A stretch of 64,000 nt of DNA, from assembly GCA_054601695.1 (NCBI GenBank), contig BAAHQB010000067.1, positions 62,001 through 126,000 of the forward strand, in the 5' to 3' direction. The first letter of the stretch is position 1, and the number at the start of each line of letters is the position of its first letter. This document shows, in pieces, positions 1-64,000 of the stretch. The notes under the pieces are model-generated. The model was not told the origin of the DNA and searched no databases. It saw only the letters and a list, made by a program, of their open reading frames with translations. The position numbers were made by a program, and so were the translations under genes. The DNA is from Amorphochlora amoebiformis. Lineage: Eukaryota; Cercozoa; Chlorarachniophyceae.

Positions 1-84
1 TATATGTATGTGTGTGTGTGTGTGTGTATGTGTAATATAATAGATATGTAGCTTTTAGTATTATACACACACACTCACACACAC

Positions 85-136
<52 letters not shown>

Positions 137-138
137 AT

Positions 139-191
<53 letters not shown>

Positions 192-194
192 GAT

Positions 195-230
<36 letters not shown>

Positions 231-259
231 TGTATATATATATATATATATACATGCAG
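1..259. repeat. (TA)n / (TG)n simple repeats
   Basis: The stretch is alternating TA with short TG/CA runs and no gene-like sequence. It is probably intron or upstream flank of the aminotransferase gene. The open frames here only translate TA repeats into Tyr/Ile/His. Confidence 0.9.
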
Positions 260-309
260 GGGTAAAAAGTTCCCGAAGTCTTTGGAGAAGGCTGCGGAGT
301 TCCGCAAAG
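260..309 (+). CDS. Candidate 5' exon of the aminotransferase gene
   Basis: This is a short non-repeat island between TA tracts, preceded by an AG acceptor (ATGCAG). In one frame it reads [16 protein letters not shown]. No GT donor follows, but a GC dinucleotide after AAAG would give a GC-AG intron in phase with the next exon at 651, as GC introns allow elsewhere in the window (32,208). The alternative is that this is not an exon. No start codon is visible, so the gene's true start may lie before the window. Confidence 0.4.
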
Positions 310-339
310 GCACTTACATAATAACATATATTTTTATAT

Positions 340-373
<34 letters not shown>

Positions 374-435
374 CATATACATATATGTATAAATATATAC
401 AAGTATACGTACATATTTGTCCACATATATACTCA

Positions 436-483
<48 letters not shown>

Positions 484-554
484 GTATAAATATATATATG
501 TATATATGTATGTATATACATAAACATATGTACATACACACTGTATATATATAT

Positions 555-600
<46 letters not shown>

Positions 601-650
601 TTTGTATTTATATATGTATATGTATATATATGTATATATATATACTATAG

Positions 651-20960
<20,310 letters not shown>

Positions 20961-21210
20961 GACAAATTGATGAATTTCAGAATTTAATTCTCTCTCTATT
21001 TAATTGGGCGATTCCGCCCAGAAAGCTCTGGAATAAAGGTGTTCTCAGCGTAGAGCTTGTTTGACCGGACCTATTTTTTTATGATTCCCCTAAAACCGGC
21101 GGCCGGCATGCGGTCGATGCCCGCACCCGCCCGAAAAGCCTATCCACACACACATACCCTGATAAAAAGCCCATTCAATCCACCCCATTAGCACAAGTCG
21201 CCTGTTCCTC
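20961..21210. promoter_or_regulatory. Divergent intergenic/5' region between HPP and GAF genes
   Basis: About 200-250 bp separate the first recognised HPP exon (minus) from the GAF start (plus). It is mixed-sequence, with no TA repeat, and must hold both 5' ends, so a shared bidirectional promoter is inferred. No TATA box can be claimed. In-frame stops (TGA TAA at about 21,160) precede the GAF ATG. Confidence 0.45.
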
Positions 21211-22439
21211 ATGACTGAACTCCAGAGACGTATACACTGGCGGATGCATGCCCAAGGACTTCTTTTTATGCTTGAAATAGACGCTGTCGAGCTTTGGGTG
21301 CGGGGTTCGCGCGATAGCTTCGCGTTGATCGATTCGATCGCGAGGCGAGAAGAAGTTTTGTCGCTCTTGCAAGCGAAGGGCGACATGGGTTCAAGAGATA
21401 GACTTGCTGGTCAAGCATTTAGGGCCAAAAGGACTGTAGAATGGCGGGGTAGAATAAAAGGATTCGCCATGGCTAGCTGCCATTATGGGAAGCTGGTATG
21501 TGGCACGGAGGTAGCTGTGAGCGTTTACGCTCGCAGAGAATTTTCTCACGATGATGGGGACTTGCTGCGGGAAATGCTATCACGATGGTTCGTCAGTTGT
21601 CAAGACACCAAGAATATTCTCGCCCACGTCCAGACAAAGTTCTTGAAGGAAGACGAGAAGCACAACCGCTGCTCAACGCCCCGAAAGGAAGACCCCACAG
21701 TCGCCGACACGAGGGATAGCTCCGTTGATTCGGAACGAAAGTCAAGCGCAGGTGTCATAGATACCCGTATGTTAGAAAAGCTGATGATTGTCGACCACTT
21801 CCTCTCCAATTTCGGCCAAGTGGTCAGATCCCTCGGATTTGATGGAGCCGAGCTGTGGATAGGGGAGGAGGGCAAGGTCTCACACGGTGGGTCTCTCGTC
21901 ATGAACACAAACCACCGTGGCTGGGTAATATTTTGTTTGTATTCCTGACAAGTTTGACGAAAACCTAAATTTAGTATCGCTCGTAGGTATACAGCTCTGA
22001 ATAAAATGACATGTTCAACAGGCGGACTACAGCACGGCGTTCGAGTTTAGAGAAAACGAGTCACTGGTTGGAAAGGTGTTGCACAGTCGACGAGTGCAGT
22101 GGCTACCTGACGCTTCGTTGCTACCTGAGTCTATCTTCAAGAGGGTGAAGGGGGCCCTCAAGTTTGGTATCAAGGCCATGGTGGGTGTTAGCGCGGAGAC
22201 TGCCGGAGGTAATTAAAAATATGTGATCAGTTGACCATTCAACTTAACTTGAGATTAATCCAGGCGTTCAGCTTGTGGTGACTCTCTTTGCTGGATCACG
22301 AACTCTCTACGACTACGAGACCAAGTTGCGGGTGATATCATCGGTATCTGGCTGGGCTCGTGGTTCGATTCAAGACCCTTCCCCCGCACGAGTTACCGAA
22401 AGTTTAGGGCGCCATAACCACACCCCCGTCCTCAGCTAG
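21211..22439 (+). CDS. Protein with two GAF-like domains, three exons
   Basis: GAF domains are ligand- or cofactor-binding sensor modules. Exons are 21211-21924, 22022-22208 and 22264-22439 (TAG), joined by introns of 97 and 55 nt with clean GT-AG ends, giving 358 residues. The first GAF-like region spans about residues 10-130 (DAVELWVRGSRDSF, LAGQAFRAKRTVEW, VSVYARREFSHDDGDLL). A charged linker follows at about 135-185. The second region spans about 190-335 (FDGAELWIGEEGKV, FRENESLVGKVLHSRRVQWL, KFGIKAMVGVSAE, QLVVTLFAGSRTLYDYE). No kinase, cyclase or DNA-binding domain is visible, so it may be a stand-alone sensor or be extended by exons I did not find. Start chosen: first ATG after in-frame stops. 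Its introns lack simple repeats, unlike every other gene here. Confidence 0.85.
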
Positions 22440-34358
<11,919 letters not shown>

Positions 34359-35423
34359 TAACCTCTATGTTTCTCTCGCTTTCTCCCCCCCCCCCAAAAT
34401 AATTGCCAATCAGCGGACGAAGCTTGGGGGTACCCTATATACGTGTGTGAGTACGTAAGTGTACGTATAATAGTTTGTATGTTGTATATCATATACATTT
34501 ACATAACATACATTAATTTATACAAATACAACAATCACACATATGAGCAGACGTGGCTTTGAGTCTTCCCTCCCTCTATCTCGTGGCTTTGAGTCTTCTC
34601 TCCCTCTATCTCTCTCCAACTCTCTCGCTCTCCCTAACTCTTTCCATTCCCAATTTCACTCATTTCTCTCTTTTTTCACGCTAATCCCTCGAATGCCAAC
34701 CCCCTGAGCTCTCTACCACTAACGCCTATAATAGCAGCCGTCGTAACTATGCCTTTGAGTGCTCGTCGCATCAGAACCCACATGATCTGGAAATGAGAAG
34801 ACAGAGGTGAATTCTGGAAGATTTATGATAAAACCATAATGATTTCGCGAGCTTTATCACGTGTATATATCGCATGTACTGGTATAAGTTGTCTCTGAAG
34901 CTAGGAGATGTGGTATCATCCGAGTGCACATTTACATAGGATACACGTGTCGGCGTCGCAGTTAAATGTGTGGTGTATCGGTGAATGGCAAATTTGTATG
35001 TCCGACGTAAATCTACATTCTTTTCACGCCAGTTTCGGTGTCTCACGGGTCGTGCTTTCATACAACCCGACATCGGCCCCATTTCGCCCGAGCAATTAAA
35101 GGAAGTTTTCAGAAAAAAGGGCGATTACAAGAATAATGGCGGGATATATATATGGGAGAACCTGTAGAGTGAAATAACTATACAAAATTCTCCGTTATGA
35201 ACCTTCGATTATTCACTGGAGTCAGACCGCACCAGTGAAGTCCAATCGGAATCTACGGAACGCTTACAATTGTCACTTGGAATTGTCACATGTCACTAGA
35301 AGCCGACAAATTCTTGAAGGTTAAATTTATGGGTTCCGGGGTTTCTGTGATACCGCCATCATACCGGTAGCTGGATTCCGAATAGTGGCATTCTCACCAC
35401 TCGGCAAGACCAGAAGTGTCGCA
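34359..35423. promoter_or_regulatory. Divergent region between AlkB and PITHD1 genes
   Basis: Mostly mixed-sequence DNA that must hold both 5' ends. It includes a poly-C run (34,385-34,396), a 33-bp tandem pair GTGGCTTTGAGTCTTC (34,551-34,620) and CT-rich DNA. Short open frames at 34,771-35,082 (minus) and 34,985-35,167 (plus, ending DIGPISPEQLKEVF...) have no recognisable family or splice partners. Further N-terminal AlkB exons or UTRs could be here. Confidence 0.4.
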
Positions 35424-39813
<4,390 letters not shown>

Positions 39814-40413
39814 CCTGTAGGTAGATGAGCTTATCATGCATGACTCAGATACACACAGTTACTGGACTGAATCAGACGTCCAGCTATTAATGTTTCGCAC
39901 CGCGCCTTCTCGAACCAGATGAATTATGAGCTAGCATCCCACTGACTCTAGCAGTAGTACATCTAGACATACCTTTAGACCTGGTATAGTAGATATATAT
40001 ATGATCTACTGGTGTTCAAAGCTTGTTCTTGTTGCGTATTGCCCCCTAGGCCCCCAGAATATACTAGATATAACTTAAATACGAGACATACCAATCATTT
40101 TTTTACTAATTTCTAGAATTTGGATAAGAAATACACAACATCGCCAGAGACACCCAAGAAATACACAACATCGCCTTGATATATACACCACCCTAACCAG
40201 TTATAGCAGTTATCAATTACCTAGATTACTAGAAGTAGCTAGTACTAGCTAGCTAGTATGAGCACAATGATATCTTCTAGAACTTAGTCTGAACCCTAGG
40301 AACCACTACTGGCACTAGAACTAGTAGAACTGTACTGGATGAAGTATAATTAAAATCATTAATTCGCTGAACTATAGGAGACAAGAGCTCATACAGCTCA
40401 TAGAGCAGAGCAG
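39814..40413. other. Convergent intergenic region, strongly CTAG-rich
   Basis: This is 600 bp of non-repeat DNA between the PITHD1 and LanC-like stop codons. It includes AGCTAGTACTAGCTAGCTAG near 40,230-40,258 and a direct repeat AAGAAATACACAACATCGCC (40,127 and 40,155). No coding evidence. Confidence 0.6.
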
Positions 40414-40634
40414 TTAACTTTGCATGCTTCCGTCATCGCCACTAGCGCGGGCAGAGTCACGGTCGAGATCTGCGTCCTTTGAAATAGAATTTTCTACATT
40501 TTCTGGGCCAGTTTTTTGAACACCTGAAAGGAATAATCTTGTGATAATGTGCATCATGCATATGTATGTGTATCTTTCTATGTTTACTTTTTTATGCACT
40601 TAGATATGTGTACAGTATATGTCACTAGTGTAAT

Positions 40635-40672
<38 letters not shown>

Positions 40673-40718
40673 CATATGCCATATATTAATATATGCTTAC
40701 ATATGTATATATACATAT

Positions 40719-40759
<41 letters not shown>

Positions 40760-40902
40760 TACTTATATCTAAATATACACATATATGTATATACAGATAT
40801 CTATATGTATATACATGCATATCTATGTGTATATTCACGAACGTGCATAATGTACGTATAGTTTAAATACTGATACATGCCCATATATGCCCATATATGC
40901 GC

Positions 40903-40948
<46 letters not shown>

Positions 40949-41391
40949 CGATATATAAACCTAAGGTATAACATAACAATGTAGATATGTAAGATATCTG
41001 ACGAGAGAATATGCAATATATATGCATGTATTATAACGTTGATATGTAAGATATGTTTCCGGAGGATATGTTCCTATGCGTGTATATTCTAATGCACATA
41101 TGTAGATATATTAACGCACTATATGTCCCTATGCTTAAAAGTTACAATGCAAATATGTAAAATATACCCCGAATATGCAATTTAGGCAGATATTATAACA
41201 TAGATATGTGAGATAATACCAGAGAATACGTACCTATATGCGTGTATATTAGTGTAGATATGTAAGATATCTTATTGGAGAATATAGCAATATGCGATGT
41301 AGTGTAATGCAGATGTGTAATATATCACCGGAGAGTATGCCATCCAAATCCGACACCTGGGCCCCGGGATCCCCGATACCATGGTCACTGG

Positions 41392-41490
<99 letters not shown>

Positions 41491-41591
41491 CACATAATAC
41501 ATACATCGAAAATATGTGTAAATGCACATATGTATATATACATACATATACATATACGCTATATATACATACATAAAACATGTGTATAGAT

Positions 41592-41641
<50 letters not shown>

Positions 41642-41973
41642 ATATATATATATATACCTGTCAGATTCTAGATCCTCATCACTATCAGCTCCGTCCATTG
41701 TAAATATCGAAAACGCGCTTGTCTGTTCAAATCATTGCTCAAATATCCTTCCCCCCTCTCCTCTCTCTCTTTCTCCCTCTCTCTCTCTCCTCTCTCTCTC
41801 TCCCTCTCTCTCTCTCTCCCTCTCTCTCTCTCTCTCCCTCTCTCTCTCTCCCTCTCTCTCTCTCTCTCTCCCTCTCTCTCTCTCCCTCTCTCTCCTTCTC
41901 TCTCCTCTCTAATTCTCTCTCTCTCTCCTCTCTCTCTCTCCCTCTCTCTCTCTCTCGCCCTCTCTCTCTCTCC

Positions 41974-42070
<97 letters not shown>

Positions 42071-42298
42071 TCTCTCTCCCCCTCTCTCTATCTCTCCTTC
42101 TCTCTCCTTCTCTCCCATTCTCTCTCCTTCTCTCTCTCTCTCCTCTCTCTCTCTCTCCCTCTCTATCTCTCTCTCCTTCACTCTCTCTCTCTCCCTCTCT
42201 CTCTCTCTCCCTCTCTCTCTCCCTCCCTCCCTCTCTCCCTCCTCTCTCTCTCTCCCTCTCTTTCCATCTATCCCTCTCCCTCTCTCTCTCCTCCCCTT

Positions 42299-42341
<43 letters not shown>

Positions 42342-42429
42342 CTCTCTCTCTCTCTCCCCCTCTCTCTCTCTTCTCTCTCTCTCTCTTTCTTTCTCCCTAC
42401 CTCTAAATACGTATAACAAATATATATAC

Positions 42430-42508
<79 letters not shown>

Positions 42509-42509
42509 T

Positions 42510-42564
<55 letters not shown>

Positions 42565-42706
42565 CATATATATATATATATATATACATGAGTATATATA
42601 TATATATACATATATATGTATATATATATATATATACGCACACATAAATACATATATATATATATATATATATGTACATATATTTATATTTATAAATTTA
42701 TATATA

Positions 42707-42761
<55 letters not shown>

Positions 42762-42782
42762 CATGCATATATATACTTACAT

Positions 42783-42838
<56 letters not shown>

Positions 42839-42849
42839 TTACATATATA

Positions 42850-42888
<39 letters not shown>

Positions 42889-43005
42889 ATACTTTCGAAT
42901 CCTTCGTATCTAATGGTTGAAAAAGCGGAAATCTAGCGCCCTGGGGATACGCCACATCCGACAAAAACATGGCAAGACCTATGTATCAATATAATATGTA
43001 TATAT

Positions 43006-43055
<50 letters not shown>

Positions 43056-43242
43056 TGTATATTATTGTTATAGTTGAAAGGCCCTCGAACTATATATAGG
43101 GACTATCCGTTATATCATATTATATTATATTATATTATATATATATATATATATATTATATATATGCGTATGTTATATATACATGTATATTCTATTTTAA
43201 CATATGTAAATATGTATATATGTATATACATACACGCACATA

Positions 43243-43287
<45 letters not shown>

Positions 43288-43351
43288 TACGTTATATATA
43301 CATGTATATTCTATTTCAATTTATGTATATATATATTTTTATATACATACA

Positions 43352-43401
<50 letters not shown>

Positions 43402-43491
43402 CATACATACATATACATATATTTATTATACTATACCCGAAAGACCCTCAAACAAGCTATAGGGCCTATCCGGCTTCATCATAGATTCATC
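40414..43491 (-). CDS. LanC-like protein, C-terminal exons
   Basis: Exons in transcript order: 43437-43491, 42893-42978, 41658-41722, 41329-41387, 40414-40523 (TAA), phase-consistent, 124 residues. [20 protein letters not shown] and [10 protein letters not shown] match the conserved C-terminal LanC helix-and-loop region (SLFEG...FL.D...P..ARFP). The remainder is an acidic, low-complexity tail ([13 protein letters not shown], then ...[18 protein letters not shown]) unlike animal LANCL ends. It continues the domain begun by the 57,518-63,144 exons: the last of those ends in phase 0 and this block begins in phase 0. The intron at 41,723-42,892 contains a 670-bp (CT)n tract. Confidence 0.82.
40975..41328 (-). 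repeat. Degenerate tandem array echoing LanC-like exon 41329-41387
   Basis: About six diverged units of about 50-60 bp contain TAGATATGTAAGATAT...CCGGAGGATATG or GAGAGAATATGC-like words. The true exon/intron border reads ATATATCACCGGAGAGTATGC on the plus strand. The array lies immediately beyond the donor in the transcript. Confidence 0.65.
41737..42408 (+). repeat. (CT)n tract in the LanC-like gene
   Basis: About 670 bp of CTCTCT/CCCTCT lie in the intron between exons 42893-42978 and 41658-41722. On the transcript it is (GA)n. Ser/Leu/Pro and Arg/Glu frames of 220-300 codons here are repeat translations. Confidence 0.97.
43068..43116 (-). repeat. Echo of LanC-like exon 43437-43491
   Basis: On the plus strand GAAAGGCCCTCGAACTATATATAGGGACTATCCG parallels CGAAAGACCCTCAAACAAGCTATAGGGCCTATCCGG at the true exon end. 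The copy lies inside the next intron. Confidence 0.75.
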
Positions 43492-43541
43492 CTAATATAC
43501 ACATATATATATATACATATACATATTTATATGTATAGATA

Positions 43542-43589
<48 letters not shown>

Positions 43590-43626
43590 ACCATACATAC
43601 ATACTTACATATATATACACACATAT

Positions 43627-43666
<40 letters not shown>

Positions 43667-43756
43667 TCGTATAAATATCCTGAAAAACTAAAAACACCCG
43701 CCCACATTCCTTTGACAAGCATGTGGAGGATATATCTCTCCATATATATATATATA

Positions 43757-43807
<51 letters not shown>

Positions 43808-43847
43808 GTATATATACATATATGTATATATTGATATATACATTTAC

Positions 43848-43930
<83 letters not shown>

Positions 43931-43991
43931 CATATAATATATATATATATATATATATTTTTCTATATCCCCCCACACTCTCGCTCTATCT

Positions 43992-57204
<13,213 letters not shown>

Positions 57205-57357
57205 CTATAAATATTATATATATATATATGTATTTATATTGTATATACATATGTATATATATATATATATGTGTATATATTCATATATATATACATACAT
57301 GTACAAATATGCACGTATACGTATACACACGTTAGCAAATTATTATATATATGCATT

Positions 57358-57412
<55 letters not shown>

Positions 57413-57413
57413 A

Positions 57414-57452
<39 letters not shown>

Positions 57453-57517
57453 CGGAATGTTCCCGAGTGACTCTGGAAGAGGAATGTTCTCAGATTTTTT
57501 CCTAATTTTCTTCAAAC

Positions 57518-63144
<5,627 letters not shown>

Positions 63145-63161
63145 CTACAAGTTTATAGTTG

Positions 63162-63700
63162 GTTTAGGGTTAGGGTTATGGTAAGCCTTAGCCCTAACCC
63201 TAACCCTAACCCTAACCCTAACGCAAACTCTCTAACCCTAATCTTACACCCAACCCTAACGCGAACCCTAGCCAGGATCTCAACCATAATTCTACTTTAA
63301 CATAACCCTAGCTTCAGCCCTAACCCTAGCCCTAGCCCTAGCCCTAGCCCTAACCCTAGTCCTAACCCTAGCCCTAACCCTAACCCTAACCCTAACGCTG
63401 ACTCGCTAACCCTGATCTTAACCCTAACCCTACCGTTAGTTTAGAATATGTTAGGGTTAGGGCTGGGGTTAGGGTTAGGGTTAGGGTTAGGCCAGGACAG
63501 GGGCAGGGTTAGGTTGGGATTAGGGTTAGGGTGATTAGGGTTAGGATTAGGTTAGGGTTAGGGTTAGGGTTTGGGTTAGGGTAGGGTTAGGCTTAAATTA
63601 GGATAAGGTTGTGTTTTTGCGGACACGTTACCGTCAGGGCTCTAGTAGACAGTAACCCTAACCCAAGAGTCGTAACCCTAACCCTAACCCTAGGTATACC
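63162..63700. repeat. Mixed-orientation interstitial telomeric block
   Basis: TTAGGG at 63,162-63,180, CCCTAA/CCCTAG to about 63,430, TTAGGG to 63,600, then CCCTAA to 63,695. It starts about 18 nt from the acceptor of LanC exon 63116-63144. Confidence 0.93.
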
Positions 63701-63809
63701 TCTCGTGGACAAGATAAGAGGGCCATAAGCACCCCAGCGAGACCGTTTGAGGAACCTACGGGTAGAATAGTACTTGGGATGGAAGTGAGAATAATGTATT
63801 ACTTCGATA

Positions 63810-63857
<48 letters not shown>

Positions 63858-63933
63858 AATAGAAGGGGGGGGGGGGAGAAAGAGAGTAGTGAGAGAGGAA
63901 GAATGTATATATATATATATATATATTATATAT

Positions 63934-63971
<38 letters not shown>

Positions 63972-64000
63972 TACCCATATCCGTAACCCTAACCCAAAAC
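63701..64000. other. Window end: mixed DNA, (GA)n, (TA)n, CCCTAA
   Basis: About 120 bp of unique DNA, a (GA)n run (63,818-63,855), a short poly-G, TA tracts and a final CCCTAACCC. No exon recognised, although the missing LanC 5' exons could lie just beyond. Confidence 0.6.

Noticed and set aside
34771-35167. Overlapping short frames on both strands in the AlkB-PITHD1 divergent region
   Set aside because: No family similarity and no consistent splicing to either gene. The plus frame ending GGIYIWENL is the more protein-like and could be revisited with RNA data.
63980-64000. Chromosome end
   Set aside because: CCCTAA runs occur throughout the window in both orientations with genes on both sides; the final run is too short and degenerate to call a telomere.

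Overview
This window is nuclear DNA of an intron-rich eukaryote. The evidence is six spliced genes with GT-AG introns, a tRNA-derived SINE family, and many interstitial TTAGGG/CCCTAA blocks. Nearly all introns are built from simple repeats, mainly (TA)n and also (CT)n, (CA)n and (ATT)n. An HPP-family membrane protein, a PKS/NRPS-type class III aminotransferase, a GAF protein, an AlkB-like oxygenase, PITHD1 and a LanC-like protein together fit a microbial eukaryote, possibly a stramenopile or other alga. The lineage is an inference. Most long open frames here are translations of (TA)n, (CT)n or telomeric repeats and were discarded; the genes were rebuilt exon by exon from splice sites, reading phase and family motifs.

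Layout: (1) 260-12,496, plus strand: a glutamate-1-semialdehyde-aminomutase-like (class III) aminotransferase in at least 23 exons, most of 33-100 nt. (2) 15,066 to about 20,960, minus: an HPP-family integral membrane protein in 10 recognised exons. (3) 21,211-22,439, plus: a protein with two GAF-like domains, three exons and two short introns free of simple repeats. (4) 26,077 to about 34,360, minus: an AlkB-like 2-oxoglutarate/Fe(II) dioxygenase. (5) 35,424-39,813, plus: a PITH-domain (PITHD1-like) protein in 9 exons. (6) 40,414-63,144, minus: a LanC-like (LANCL) protein whose N-terminal exons (57,518-63,144) and C-terminal exons (40,414-43,491) are separated by 14 kb holding 15 further in-phase exons (264 residues) of unrecognised sequence. 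Neighbouring genes alternate in strand, so all junctions are convergent or divergent. No shared pathway is evident.

The most unusual signals are these. Degenerate copies of exon ends, with their splice junctions, are scattered beside the true exon in nearly every large gene ('exon echoes'). Telomeric-repeat blocks often stop within 5-35 nt of a splice site. A module of about 50 bp is embedded in telomeric repeats at two distant sites. The LanC domain is split by a large insert or nested gene. The non-repeat intergenic DNA is rich in CTAG. All exon models are manual and lack transcript support.
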